64,000 nt of DNA, from positions 62,001-126,000 of the forward strand of contig NZ_JACVEW010000002.1 in NCBI RefSeq assembly GCF_017776525.1, read 5' to 3'. The DNA comes from Marinobacterium alkalitolerans (GTDB lineage Bacteria; Pseudomonadota; Gammaproteobacteria; Pseudomonadales; Balneatricaceae). Below are positions 1-8,848 of this stretch, piece by piece. A program made the translations under genes and the position numbers. Within the stretch, counting starts at the first letter, position 1, and each line of letters begins with the position of its first letter. A model generated the notes under the pieces. That model saw nothing but the letters and a program-made list of their open reading frames with translations, was not told the DNA's origin and made no database searches.

Positions 1-50
1 AGCAGAATGCTGACGGCGAAAAAATCCAGGTGGCGACGACTTTGAGTCAT
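1..50 (-). CDS. N-terminus of a truncated minus-strand gene, possibly a membrane transporter
   Basis: Reading the minus strand from position 50 gives an ATG followed by MTQSRRHLDFFAVSIL and then the window edge. A good Shine-Dalgarno (GGAGGG) lies about 6 bases upstream of this ATG, which is why I accept so short a fragment. A basic start followed by a hydrophobic run is typical of an inner-membrane protein; EamA/DMT-type carriers often begin this way, but 16 residues cannot prove it. It is divergent from the ATP-grasp gene. Confidence 0.45.
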   Translation of the reverse strand, partial: MTQSRRHLDFFAVSIL

Positions 51-155
51 GGACCCTCCGACACAATTCCAAAAAAGGTAACGTAGATTACATTTTTATG
101 CGCCGCTTTGCAGCATCGGTGCGAAAATAAGCCGGTTTTCTGCGCGAAAAAATGC

Positions 156-184
156 TTTGCGTTGTGCAAAAATCGCACTAATAT
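156..184 (+). promoter_or_regulatory. Possible sigma-70 promoter of the ATP-grasp gene
   Basis: TTTGCG (156-161) and TAATAT (179-184) are separated by exactly 17 bases and end about 31 bases before the ATG at 216. The -10 is good and the -35 weak. The surrounding 51-215 interval is A/T-rich and separates two divergent genes; I see nothing else in it. Confidence 0.3.
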
Positions 185-215
185 TTCGCGCTTTCAATCA
201 CCGCGGTAGCCAGGT

Positions 216-1046
216 ATGAAATGCGTTTCCTTTGATGCATTCCGCACGCTTCACCTTCCCAATACGTACTACATCAAGCCCGAGCACCTGTTTCGCGAGC
301 GGGCGCGTATCGAGACGGCCGACTGGGTTCTGTTCCCGGAGTACTGGCAGATCAATGCGCTCGTATACGGCCTGAAAAAACGGATCTTTCCGAGCCTGTC
401 GGCCTATCATATCGGCCACGACAAGGTGGAAATGACGCGTGCTTTCCAACTGGTCGTGCCGGGGCATACACCCTGGACGCTGATTGAGGCCAATACACCG
501 GAAAACGCCGAGCGGGTCTGGCAGCAGATGCCCTTGCCGTTCGTGGCGAAGATCCCCAAGAGCAGTATGGGACAGGGGGTCTTTTTGATCGAGTCGCAGG
601 CGGACTGGCGCCTCTATCTGGAGCGGACGCCGGTGATCTACACTCAGGAGCTGTTACCGATCGACAGGGACCTGCGCCTGATAGTGGTCGGGGGCAAGCT
701 GGTGGACGGTTTCTGGCGCTGTCAGGGGCACAACGGTTTCCATAACAACCTGTCGCAGGGCGGTTCTGTCGATACCCAAACCCCCTTGCCCGCAGCGGCG
801 GTTGAGCTGGTGTTGAAAGTCGCCAGACTGCTGGATATCGACCATGCCGGCTTTGATGTGGCGATGGTGGATGGCTATCCCTACCTGCTGGAATTCAACC
901 GCCTGTTCGGCAACACCGGGCTACCGGGGCTGAGTCAGCGCGTGTCGGATGCCATTCTGGCACACCTGGAGGCTGCCAACGACCGGGGCGATGATGACGA
1001 CGACGATCCCAAGGACCCAACGCCGCCCATGCCGATTGCCGTTTAG
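216..1046 (+). CDS. ATP-grasp (RimK-like) ligase family protein
   Basis: 276 residues resembling RimK/GshB-type ATP-grasp enzymes, which join a carboxylate to an amine or thiol using ATP. Visible family features are the glycine-rich ATP-binding segment with its lysine (FVAKIPKSSMGQG, about residues 108-120), the ELLPIDRDLRLIVVGGK segment in the middle and the metal-binding end of the fold (GFDVAMVDGYPYLLEFNRLFG, in part, near residues 213-233). The C-terminus is an unusual acidic Asp run followed by a Pro-rich tail. The product is unknown. The stop codon overlaps the convergent hydrogenase protease stop by three bases, so the two genes are packed tail to tail, but nothing shows they share a function. 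Confidence 0.75.
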   Translation: MKCVSFDAFRTLHLPNTYYIKPEHLFRERARIETADWVLFPEYWQINALVYGLKKRIFPSLSAYHIGHDKVEMTRAFQLVVPGHTPWTLIEANTPENAERVWQQMPLPFVAKIPKSSMGQGVFLIESQADWRLYLERTPVIYTQELLPIDRDLRLIVVGGKLVDGFWRCQGHNGFHNNLSQGGSVDTQTPLPAAAVELVLKVARLLDIDHAGFDVAMVDGYPYLLEFNRLFGNTGLPGLSQRVSDAILAHLEAANDRGDDDDDDPKDPTPPMPIAV

Positions 1047-1501
1047 TCCACCTCAGAGAACAGGGTTTCGGCCAGTTGCCGGGCCCCCTTGATGACAGCC
1101 GGTGACAGGCTCTCCTCCAGCCCGGGCGGATCAATGCAAATGCCGAAAATCCGCAGCGATGGCGGCCATTCGCCCAGTGCCTGAATCAGGGCCAGGGCTT
1201 GAGCCAGCCCCAAACCGTGGCTCGACGCGGGTTGGCTCTGCTCCAGCTGATCCAGAGACAGTGGCAGCCAGGTGCCAACGGGTTGATCTTCGGTCACCAC
1301 GGCATCGATCAGGGTGATACGGTCATACTGGCCCAGATACTCGATCAGACGACTGCCGGGCCGGTCCAGTCGCTCCAGCCGGATATGGTCGGGCAGGCTG
1401 AGAGCCTGCAGGGCTTCAATCACGGCCCAGCCTGCCTGGTCATCGCCAAACGGGGAGCCGATGCCCAGAATCAGCTCCGTGTCGGCTGAGTGAGCGTTCA
1501 C
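1043..1501 (-). CDS. [NiFe]-hydrogenase maturation endopeptidase
   Basis: 152 residues of the HyaD/HoxW/HycI family. These proteases remove the C-terminal peptide of the hydrogenase large subunit after nickel insertion. Family signatures are the N-terminal GIGSPFGDDQAGWAVIEAL segment, where Asp is the nickel-sensing residue, and the LIDAVVTEDQPVG segment around residue 80. The start overlaps the large-subunit stop (ATGA type overlap at 1498-1501), so the two are translationally coupled. It is the last gene of the hydrogenase operon. No hyp genes for the NiFe(CN)2CO cofactor occur in the window, so they must lie elsewhere. Confidence 0.88.
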   Translation of the reverse strand: MNAHSADTELILGIGSPFGDDQAGWAVIEALQALSLPDHIRLERLDRPGSRLIEYLGQYDRITLIDAVVTEDQPVGTWLPLSLDQLEQSQPASSHGLGLAQALALIQALGEWPPSLRIFGICIDPPGLEESLSPAVIKGARQLAETLFSEVD

Positions 1502-2793
1502 CGTTCGTGTTTCTCCAGGGTCAGGAAGTGAGTGGCACAGGAGATACAGGGGTCATAGTTGCGAATGACCTGCTCGGCCCTGAGCCGCAGTGCCTCGGCA
1601 TCCTGATCCAGCCCGAACGCGGTGAGGGAGCGGTGCAGGTCCGCCTCGATCCGCGCCTGATTCTGGCTCGTAGGGGGAACGATGCGGGCGGCCTTGATCA
1701 GCCCGTCCTGTCCCAGTGCGTAGCGATGCCAGAGCAGCCCGCGCGGCGCTTCACTCATGCCGTAGCCGACCCCTTCCGTTAGTGTCAGTGGTGTATGGGC
1801 CGAAGGGGGAAGCAGGTACTTACTCAGCCGTTCAATCGCTTCATGCAGTACCCACTCAATCTCGATGGCACGGGCCAGCAGGCTGTGAAACATGTTGTGC
1901 GAGGGCAGGGACAGGCCGATTTCGTTCAGGCGCTGCTGCAGAAAGGCAGGCAGCTGTGCGTGGTTCAGGTTCAGCCGGGCCAGCGGACCGGTCAGGTAGG
2001 GTTGACCGTCCAGATCAGACCAGAGGGCGGTGGAGTCCGGCTTGTGATGCTCATGAAAGTGCTGCTCGAACTGATGGGCCTTAAGCGTGAGGCCTTCGCT
2101 GGTGCGAATGTCACCGGACTCCATGGCATAGCCATCCGGGTGATGCAGTGCGACGCAGATAAATGACTGAGGGTCATCCGGCAGTGACAGGCCGGCACAA
2201 AAGTGTGTCAGGTCACGGGCTTCCGGTTGGGCGGCCTTGAGCTTTTCGACGATTGCGGTGACGTCATCGGGCGAAGGCGCATGGTGAAAGCCGCCCAGAC
2301 GGGCGCCCACCGGATGAACCGACCGGCCTCCAAAGAGCTTGATCAGCGCATTTCCCAGCCCCTGCAACCGCAGCCCTCGCTTGACGGCATCCGGGTGTCG
2401 GGCGGCCATGCTGACGGCATCGTCAAAGCCGAGAAAGTCCGGCAGTGCCAGCAGGTGGATATGCAGGGCGTGACTTTGCAGCCATTCGCCACAGTAAAAC
2501 ACCCGTCGCATGCTCCGTGCCCAGTCGGTAAGGGGCTCCCCGGCCAGCGACTCCAGCGCATTGAGGGCGCTGATCTGGTAGGCCACGGGGCAGATGCCGC
2601 AGATGCGGGCCACGATGTCGACCACCTCGCTGGCATCGCGCCCTTCAAGAAACTTCTCGAAATACCGTGGCGGCTCAAAAATCGACAGCCCAAGGTCGAT
2701 CAGCTGACCATCCCTGACCTCAAGCCGAAGTGAGCCCTCGCCCTCGACACGGGTAAGCGCCGGCACATCGATGCGAATACGTCGGCTAGTCAT
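1498..2793 (-). CDS. hydA: [NiFe]-hydrogenase large (alpha) subunit, group 3b type
   Basis: 431 residues carrying the Ni-Fe active site. The N-terminal motif RICGICPVAYQ supplies Cys65 and Cys68. The C-terminal motif DPCISCATHFL supplies Cys416 and Cys419, with His422 as the expected cleavage site and a short nine-residue tail for the protease encoded next door. Length and motif spelling fit the cytoplasmic group 3b (NADP-linked, 'sulfhydrogenase') or close group 3 enzymes rather than membrane group 1. It overlaps the small-subunit gene by eight bases. The four-subunit context (Fe-S beta, flavin gamma, small delta, large alpha) supports a soluble bidirectional enzyme exchanging electrons between H2 and NAD(P)H. 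Confidence 0.92.
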   Translation of the reverse strand: MTSRRIRIDVPALTRVEGEGSLRLEVRDGQLIDLGLSIFEPPRYFEKFLEGRDASEVVDIVARICGICPVAYQISALNALESLAGEPLTDWARSMRRVFYCGEWLQSHALHIHLLALPDFLGFDDAVSMAARHPDAVKRGLRLQGLGNALIKLFGGRSVHPVGARLGGFHHAPSPDDVTAIVEKLKAAQPEARDLTHFCAGLSLPDDPQSFICVALHHPDGYAMESGDIRTSEGLTLKAHQFEQHFHEHHKPDSTALWSDLDGQPYLTGPLARLNLNHAQLPAFLQQRLNEIGLSLPSHNMFHSLLARAIEIEWVLHEAIERLSKYLLPPSAHTPLTLTEGVGYGMSEAPRGLLWHRYALGQDGLIKAARIVPPTSQNQARIEADLHRSLTAFGLDQDAEALRLRAEQVIRNYDPCISCATHFLTLEKHER

Positions 2794-3583
2794 CCTGATC
2801 TCCCGCCGGTGTATGAAAAAATACGCGCCCGGTCTGCAAAAAGGCAGGTGCCTGAGAGTTGATCATCAGGAAGCGGCGGGCGATGGCGTCTGGTACCAGC
2901 CCCAGCCCTGCAAAGCGCTGTGCCAGAGTGTCGGTTTGAGCGGTTTCGCTGGGGCCGAAGCAGCCATAGCAGTCACGCCCGAAGCGTGGGCAGAGAGCAC
3001 CACAGCCGGTACGGGTTACCGGCCCCATGCAGGGCCGTCCCTGAGTCACCATCACGCAGACGGCCTGCTGGCGCTTGCATTCAAGGCAGACCCGGTCACG
3101 GTCATCCACCGGGGACACCCCAAACAGCAGGGCTCTAACGGCGGCCAGCACCTGATCGCTGTTGACCGGGCAGCCCCAGAGTTCCAGGTCTACCTTGACG
3201 GCGGATGCGATGGGCCGGACTTCCTTCAGGGTTTGAATGTATTCAGGCTGGGCATAGATGGCGTCGCGCCATTCGTCATGCCGACCCTCCAGATTGCGCA
3301 GGGCCTGCAGTCCGCCGCTGGTGGCACAGGCTCCGAGCGTGACCAGATAACGGCTGTTGGCTCGCACCTGCTGAATCCGCTCCAGCTCATCCGGGGTGGA
3401 CAGGCTGCCCTCGACAAAGGCGATATCCACCGGTGTGGCCGGGTCGTTCATGCCGGCTTCCAGAAAATGCAGTATCTCTACCTGCTCGCTCAATTCCAGC
3501 AGCGCCTCACCCAGATTGAGGAAGGCGAGCTGGCAGCCATCACAGGAGCTGAACTTGTGAACGGCAATACGCGGTCGAGCCAT
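2786..3583 (-). CDS. hydD: [NiFe]-hydrogenase small (delta) subunit, group 3b type
   Basis: 265 residues. SCDGCQLAF near the N-terminus (about residues 13-21) is the proximal [4Fe-4S] motif of hydrogenase small subunits. A Cys-rich C-terminal half (ECKRQQAVCVMV, GCGALCPRFGRDCYGCFG) supplies further cluster ligands. There is no Tat signal or C-terminal membrane helix, as expected for cytoplasmic group 3 enzymes. The stop of the upstream flavin subunit abuts the start at 3583. It passes electrons from the NiFe site to the HydG/HydB diaphorase pair. Confidence 0.9.
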   Translation of the reverse strand: MARPRIAVHKFSSCDGCQLAFLNLGEALLELSEQVEILHFLEAGMNDPATPVDIAFVEGSLSTPDELERIQQVRANSRYLVTLGACATSGGLQALRNLEGRHDEWRDAIYAQPEYIQTLKEVRPIASAVKVDLELWGCPVNSDQVLAAVRALLFGVSPVDDRDRVCLECKRQQAVCVMVTQGRPCMGPVTRTGCGALCPRFGRDCYGCFGPSETAQTDTLAQRFAGLGLVPDAIARRFLMINSQAPAFLQTGRVFFHTPAGDQDD

Positions 3584-4425
3584 CAGATGCCCTCCAGACC
3601 GAGCCGGTCACGCAGGCGCGGGTAGGGCATGACGGGCCCATCACGGCAAATAAAGTCGGCACCGAACTGGCAGTGGCCACAATGGCCGCTGGCACACTGC
3701 ATGTTGCGCTCCATACTGAGCCAGATGGCGTCCGGGGGGACCTGCTGCCGAATCAGCTGCTCCGCGCTGGCCTGCATCATCGGCTCGGGGCCGCAACAGC
3801 ACACCAGCGTTCGCTCCGGTTTCAACGGCAGACGCTTGATCAGTTCAGTGACGCGGCCGCTGTACCAGGGCCACCCGGGCGCGGCTACATCGGCGGCCAT
3901 CATGACGGTGGTGTCCGGCTGTTGTGCCCAGAATTCGTAGCGGCTGCGCCAGAGCAGGTCTGCCGAGTGCTTGACGCCCTGAATGATATGGATATGACCG
4001 TAGCGGTCGCGGTTGGCAAAGGCGTGTTCAATGATCGACACTGCCGGCGCACAGCCCAGCCCACCGGTCACCACGCACAGGTCCTGATGTTCGGCGCGCC
4101 TGAGGGGCCATCCCTGTCCAAAGGGGCCGCGCAAACCGATATGCGATCCCGGCTTCAGGTCTGCCAGCGCCCGGCTGACGCGGCCAACGCTGCGAATCGT
4201 ATGTTCCAGCACGGGCTCACCCGCCTCGTCCTGGCTGATCGCCTTGAACGAGATCGGAATTTCACCCACCCCAAAGCGGTAGAGCATATTGAACTGGCCC
4301 GGCTGTATCTCGAGCCGCCAGTGTTGCCGAGGGTCGGTCAGCCGAAGCTGCAGGGTGAAAATATCCTCGGTTTCCTGAATTCGGTTCAGAATCAATGCGT
4401 TGGTGGGCAGGGCCGGGTTATTCAT
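3583..4425 (-). CDS. hydG: Hydrogenase gamma subunit, FAD/NAD(P)-binding
   Basis: 280 residues when started at the ATG at 4425 (MNNPALPTN), chosen because AGGAGGG lies seven bases upstream; an in-frame extension further upstream lacks an RBS and runs far into hydB. The protein belongs to the ferredoxin-NADP reductase/PyrK/HydG family. A beta-barrel FAD domain carries PGQFNMLYRFGVGEIPIS, an NAD(P) domain carries VVTGGLGCAP and CCCGPEPMM, and a C-terminal CASGHCGHCQFGADFIC motif can bind a [2Fe-2S] cluster. It should oxidise or reduce NAD(P)H for the hydrogenase. The start overlaps the end of hydB by eight bases. Confidence 0.9.
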   Translation of the reverse strand: MNNPALPTNALILNRIQETEDIFTLQLRLTDPRQHWRLEIQPGQFNMLYRFGVGEIPISFKAISQDEAGEPVLEHTIRSVGRVSRALADLKPGSHIGLRGPFGQGWPLRRAEHQDLCVVTGGLGCAPAVSIIEHAFANRDRYGHIHIIQGVKHSADLLWRSRYEFWAQQPDTTVMMAADVAAPGWPWYSGRVTELIKRLPLKPERTLVCCCGPEPMMQASAEQLIRQQVPPDAIWLSMERNMQCASGHCGHCQFGADFICRDGPVMPYPRLRDRLGLEGI

Positions 4426-5515
4426 CGGTGCCCTCCTGACCCAGTTGTTCGAGTATTTCGAGCGGATCGATCCCCACCGGGCACCAGCTGATACAGCGAC
4501 CGCATCCGGTGCAGCCACTGCGGCCGTACTGCTCCACCCAACTGCCGAACTTGTGGGTCAACCATTGGCGGTAGCGCCCCCTGGTATCGGGACGAAAGCG
4601 GTGGCCGTGAATATAACTGTGGCCTTCGCTGAAGCAGGAATCCCATTGGCGCTGGTGGCTGGAGGTCTGGCCGTCCAGTTCAGGCACCTCCTGCTCGCTG
4701 AAGCAGAAGCAACTGGGGCACACGGAGGTGCAGTTGCCACAGCTCAGACAGCGGTCCGCCACGGCTTCCCAAACGGCGCTCTGGCCCTGATGTATGAGCC
4801 TTTCAGGATCAAACCGAGGCAGTTGTCGCTGTTGTTGGCGGGCATGTCTGTGTTGGTCGTCGGCCTGCTCAAGGTGCTTTTGGCTGGCGGCCTCAAGCGG
4901 AAGCGCCGCCAGCACGGCTTTGCCCGGCTCGCTGTTGGCGCGTACCAGATAGCCGTCATCCAGCTCGGTCAGTGCAATATCATAGCCCCGGTCGGCGCCT
5001 GGTCCATCGCCGGTGCTGGCACAGAAGCAGGTATCGGCCGGGTGGGAGCAATCGACGGCAATCAGGAGCAGGTTGGCCCGGCGTTGCCGGTAGTAGGGAT
5101 CCTCGGCAAAGTGCTGTTCCTGCAACGCCAGGGCAGCCAGGTCGCAGCCACGTATGCCGATCACGGCGGTGAGGGACCTGTCGGCCAGCGTTTCCGTGAA
5201 ACGCAAACTGCCATCCGCGTTCTGCTCCGAGCGCCAGAGGGTTTCCCGGGGGGCAAAGGTGAGGGGTTTGAGCGCCTGAGGGCCGTTGGCCCAGCTGAAA
5301 TAACGGGCTGATTCGGTCTGGTGCAGGCGGTAATGGCCGGGCTGCTGGGTTTGTTCGATACCCTGAGGGAGGCTGTCGACTTGCGTGAGGGGGTGAAAGA
5401 CGATGGCGCCATCCTGTACGCCGGGGCCGATCACTTCGTAGCCGCGCTGCTGGAGTTCCGTCAGCAGTGTGACCATCCCTGTGCGGGGCATGTAGTGCTG
5501 TTCCTGCGTCAGCAT
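4418..5515 (-). CDS. hydB: Hydrogenase beta subunit, 4Fe-4S electron-transfer protein
   Basis: 365 residues of the anaerobic sulfite reductase A/HydB type. The N-terminal two thirds is the family domain, including GIRGCDLAALALQEQHF. The C-terminal third has two ferredoxin-like motifs, CLSCGNCTSVCP and CTGCGRCISWCP, expected to hold two [4Fe-4S] clusters that wire the flavin subunit to the small subunit. It is the first gene of the five-gene operon hydB-hydG-hydD-hydA-protease. The 70 bases upstream (5516-5585) separate it from the GGDEF gene on the same strand and must hold its promoter, but I cannot pick out a convincing one. Confidence 0.9.
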   Translation of the reverse strand: MLTQEQHYMPRTGMVTLLTELQQRGYEVIGPGVQDGAIVFHPLTQVDSLPQGIEQTQQPGHYRLHQTESARYFSWANGPQALKPLTFAPRETLWRSEQNADGSLRFTETLADRSLTAVIGIRGCDLAALALQEQHFAEDPYYRQRRANLLLIAVDCSHPADTCFCASTGDGPGADRGYDIALTELDDGYLVRANSEPGKAVLAALPLEAASQKHLEQADDQHRHARQQQRQLPRFDPERLIHQGQSAVWEAVADRCLSCGNCTSVCPSCFCFSEQEVPELDGQTSSHQRQWDSCFSEGHSYIHGHRFRPDTRGRYRQWLTHKFGSWVEQYGRSGCTGCGRCISWCPVGIDPLEILEQLGQEGTDE

Positions 5516-5585
5516 TGCAAAGCGGCCTCGTAAAAACCTTTCCCTTCACGTTAGGCAGATTGGCGCGGGAAAACAAGTTGAATGG

Positions 5586-7559
5586 CTAGTAACAGCACAC
5601 CTGGTTGCGGCCACTGGATTTGGCCTTGTACATCGCCATGTCCGCGGCCCTGAACAGCGCACTTGCCGTACCGCCCTCATCGGGATAGGAGGCCAGACCG
5701 ATGGAGACAGTCATCGGTGGCAGGAGGCTGCCATCGTCGGCCATCAGTTTGAGGCTGCGAATGCCTTCACACAGCTGCTGGGCACGCATGGCGGCGGTAT
5801 CCCGGCTGGTTTCGGGCATCACCAGAATAATCTCCTCGCCCCCAAAGCGGCAGGCCACATCGCTCTGGCGAATCTGTGCACTGATGTAGTGGCTGAGGCC
5901 CTGAAGGGCACGGTCCCCGGCGGCATGGCCCAGAGTGTCGTTCAGCACCTTGAAGTGGTCGATATCGATCATCATCAGGCTGAGTGCGCGCCCATGCCGC
6001 TGACTGCGCACCAGCTCCTTTTCCAGCCAGTCCTGCAGGTAACGGCGGTTGTAGAGGCCTGTCAGCGGGTCGTGCGTGGCTTCTTCAACCAGCTTTTCGC
6101 GCAGCTTGAGGTTTGTAAGAGCCAGTGTCAGGTGCTCCGTCAACATCTGCAGGACCGCTTCCACTGCGGGGTCTTCATCCGCAGAAGCCCCCAGCAGAAC
6201 GGCGCCTGCCAGCTCATGGCCAGACTTCAGCGGCAGTACACGGTGGATGCCGTGCAAGCCTTCAGGGTCATAGCTGTAGGGTGAGTGCCAGTGTGCCGGA
6301 TCTTTGGTCAGTTCGATCTCCGCTGCAAACCGGGCCCCGATGAGCGGGTGGCGCCCCCAGTGCGTGAGAATTTCCAGTTTCCACTCCGGTGTCATGCGGC
6401 AGAGAACCCCTTCCATGCGGGGGAGCTGGCGCGGCAGATATTCGGCCAGCGCGTTGATCACTTCATGTGCCGAGTCGGCTGCATGCAGGCGCGAGTCCAG
6501 CTGGGCCATCAGGTTCAGCATGTGGTAGCGCTCCTGAAGCTCCCCCTGTACCTTCTCACGCTGACGAATTTCGGCGGTGAGGCGACGATTGCTGCGCAGC
6601 ACTGACTGATGCGTCTCTGTGAGCCGCTCCGACCAGTAGCGGAACAGGTAGATGCCGAATACTGTAATGGCCGCCATCAGGATCATCAGCACGGTCATCA
6701 GTGCACCGATGGACTCCTTGACCATTTGGGCGACCGGCTGCCAGATATAGGGGTCACGGCTGTGTGCCGCCGTGGTGATGGCCTTTTCGGTCAGGCTGGC
6801 GCTGAACCAGCTGAACATGATGGCGGTTAACACCAGCATGAGCGCTATGATCAGGCTCTGGCGCAACGCCCGGCGGCCCGGCGTGTAGTGTCGCCAAAGC
6901 CGAGTGCCGTTCTGCCAGCGGCGGATGAGCGGGTCGCAGAGCAGCAGAATCGGCAGCACGATGATCAGGTTCTGCAGCATGAAGCCGACCCACCAGCCTT
7001 CCCAGACAGGATAGAGCTGGGTGACTTCGGCCTGGGTGGCGTGGCTCCAGATAAATGCCCCCACCGAACTGAGCACGGCACCGGCAAAGCTGAACAGAAC
7101 AAACAGCAGAATATTGCCGGGCCTGCGGATATCCATGGCATCGGGGAGCGACCAGTAGACCAGCGCAATCAGTGCAAGCCCAAGAGGGTCTGAGCAGGCA
7201 AACAGCAGTGCCCATTCCCAGGGCATGCCGTAATGGGTGGCCAGTATGAAGGTGGTGGCCCAGGTCGGGATGGCGGCCCACCAGTAGCCGAACCAGAATA
7301 GCCAGAACATGCCCAGAATGAGGGGCGGGTACACCGTGACATAAAACTCGTGGCCATCCAGGCGCACCGGGATGGTGCTCCAGTCCAGCTCAACCGCCGC
7401 GACCCCGAACAGGGCGGACATCACTGCACTGGTAACCCACAGCAGCAGAATCAGTTTGCGCAGCATGGGATCAGGGCCACTGAGAAACGCGGCCAGATTG
7501 AGATGGCCGGCAACGGTGGTATTGGGCGCTGCGGGCATTCCTTTCATACAATACGCCAT
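5586..7559 (-). CDS. MASE1-domain diguanylate cyclase
   Basis: 657 residues. The N-terminal ~320 residues contain about eight hydrophobic helices typical of a MASE1 sensory membrane domain. A short coiled stretch (RSNRRLTAEIRQREKVQGEL) leads to a GAF-like region around 365-480. The C-terminus is a GGDEF domain with FGGEE at the active site and an RQSD inhibitory I-site five residues before it, so the protein should make c-di-GMP with product inhibition. Signature flanks DPLTGLYNRRYL and DIDHFKVLNDTLGH are intact. No EAL domain. The start is uncertain: several ATGs lie within the first 30 residues and none has a strong RBS. It stands alone between the hydrogenase operon and the diiron locus. 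Confidence 0.88.
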   Translation of the reverse strand: MAYCMKGMPAAPNTTVAGHLNLAAFLSGPDPMLRKLILLLWVTSAVMSALFGVAAVELDWSTIPVRLDGHEFYVTVYPPLILGMFWLFWFGYWWAAIPTWATTFILATHYGMPWEWALLFACSDPLGLALIALVYWSLPDAMDIRRPGNILLFVLFSFAGAVLSSVGAFIWSHATQAEVTQLYPVWEGWWVGFMLQNLIIVLPILLLCDPLIRRWQNGTRLWRHYTPGRRALRQSLIIALMLVLTAIMFSWFSASLTEKAITTAAHSRDPYIWQPVAQMVKESIGALMTVLMILMAAITVFGIYLFRYWSERLTETHQSVLRSNRRLTAEIRQREKVQGELQERYHMLNLMAQLDSRLHAADSAHEVINALAEYLPRQLPRMEGVLCRMTPEWKLEILTHWGRHPLIGARFAAEIELTKDPAHWHSPYSYDPEGLHGIHRVLPLKSGHELAGAVLLGASADEDPAVEAVLQMLTEHLTLALTNLKLREKLVEEATHDPLTGLYNRRYLQDWLEKELVRSQRHGRALSLMMIDIDHFKVLNDTLGHAAGDRALQGLSHYISAQIRQSDVACRFGGEEIILVMPETSRDTAAMRAQQLCEGIRSLKLMADDGSLLPPMTVSIGLASYPDEGGTASALFRAADMAMYKAKSSGRNQVCCY

Positions 7560-7706
7560 GTGTCAGGTTGGGGCTTGTCTATCAGTTATAGCGAAAGGAT
7601 GCGGTGAAGGTACAGTTTTAAACGAATAATTGTTGTCATTAGGCGACTTTTAATGAGCAACAGAGATCTAAAACATCTGTTTCATAGCGTTCAGGAATAA
7701 GGGGGG

Positions 7707-7738
7707 CCGACAGACCTTGACACCAGGTTCTGCCGGCA
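7707..7738 (-). terminator. Weak hairpin downstream of the ferredoxin reductase gene
   Basis: GCCGACAGA and TCTGCCGGC can pair over nine positions with one G-U-type mismatch and a 14-base loop, just beyond the stop of the reductase gene. There is no clear U-tract, so termination would be inefficient. The rest of 7560-7749 shows nothing I can name. Confidence 0.3.
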
Positions 7739-7749
7739 TGGCAAAGCAG

Positions 7750-8796
7750 TCAGCCCACCAGTTGTTCGCTCGGGGGCGCTTCTGGCATGGCCTGATCAAA
7801 GAAGCCTTCGGTGTGAATCATCTCGTCCTGAGCACCCTGTGCCTTCACGGCGGCGATGCAGTCTTCGACAAATTCGGGGCTGCCTGCGATATAGACCGCG
7901 TGGCGGGACAGATCCGGATACTGTTTGGCGATCAGGTCCGGAATCCGGCCGTGCAACATGCCGTCCTTTTCTTCACGCGTCAGTGTAGGCAGGAACTTGA
8001 ACCGGCGGTGACGGGCGTTCCACAGCTCCAGCAGGCCTCGGCAGTAGATGTCCGCTTCGGTACGGGCCGAGAACATCAGGTGGACCGGTTGCTTGAAGCC
8101 ACGGCGCAGGGCTGCGTCGGTGAGGCTCAGGATCGGAGCCAGTCCGGTGCCAGCCGCCAGACAGAGTACGGGGCCATCCGTTCTCGGGTCGCCAATGAAG
8201 GTGCCATAAGGGCCGGAAAGGTTGACCATGCCGCCTGGGTGTACCTCTTGATGGACCCAGTTACTGGTCTGGCCATCGGGCACGCGGGTAATCTGCAGCA
8301 CGATTTCGCCATCGGGCCTTGGCGCGTTGGCGATGGAATAGGAGCGGGGAGTCACGGTTTTCTGCGTATCGGTCAGACTGACATACTGACCGGGCCAGAA
8401 ACGAAGGGGTTCGCCAATGGGGCGCAGGCGAATCTCCGCGATCCGGTCGGTGCGCTCGATTCGGTCCACCACCATGCAACGAACGTTTTCACGGGGCGGA
8501 AACAGCTTGGGTTTGGCATCGTCGGTGCCCCAGTCGATCTCGAGCACCTCACCCAGAGGCTTGCACATGCACATCAGGCCATAGCCCTCGGCACGTTCCT
8601 CTTGTGACAGCGCCATATCCAGCACCATGCCCTGGTCGAAGTCACCGTCCAGGACTTTTACCTTGCACTCGCCACAGGCACCGGCACGGCAGTTGTTGGG
8701 CAGGGCGTAACCGGCATTTTCCAGCGTTTCAAGCACTGTTTCGCCGCTTTTGGCTTCAACTTCCTTGCCGGATGGGGATAAACGAATCGTCGTCAT
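7750..8796 (-). CDS. Ferredoxin-type NADH:acceptor flavin reductase of a diiron oxygenase
   Basis: 348 residues from the ATG at 8796 (MTTIRLSPSG), selected for its GGAGGT RBS. An N-terminal plant-type [2Fe-2S] ferredoxin domain has CRAGACGECK (Cys36, 41, 44) and a fourth Cys near 76-78. It is followed by an FAD domain (RSYSIAN) and an NAD domain (AAGTGLAPI). This architecture matches the reductases of phenol hydroxylase/xylene and methane monooxygenases (DmpP, XylA, MmoC). It lies 112 bases downstream of the diiron gene on the same strand and is its likely electron donor. It is not the KshB-type reductase, which has the ferredoxin domain at the C-terminus and is at 42.7 kb. Confidence 0.87.
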   Translation of the reverse strand: MTTIRLSPSGKEVEAKSGETVLETLENAGYALPNNCRAGACGECKVKVLDGDFDQGMVLDMALSQEERAEGYGLMCMCKPLGEVLEIDWGTDDAKPKLFPPRENVRCMVVDRIERTDRIAEIRLRPIGEPLRFWPGQYVSLTDTQKTVTPRSYSIANAPRPDGEIVLQITRVPDGQTSNWVHQEVHPGGMVNLSGPYGTFIGDPRTDGPVLCLAAGTGLAPILSLTDAALRRGFKQPVHLMFSARTEADIYCRGLLELWNARHRRFKFLPTLTREEKDGMLHGRIPDLIAKQYPDLSRHAVYIAGSPEFVEDCIAAVKAQGAQDEMIHTEGFFDQAMPEAPPSEQLVG

Positions 8797-8848
8797 GGGG
8801 TACCTCCGGACGCTGGTGTGCAGCATCCTTGAAAACAGAAACAGGACA

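Noticed and set aside
7750-8796. Second KshB
   Set aside because: The ferredoxin domain is N-terminal as in MmoC/DmpP, opposite to KshB, and the diiron partner is adjacent.
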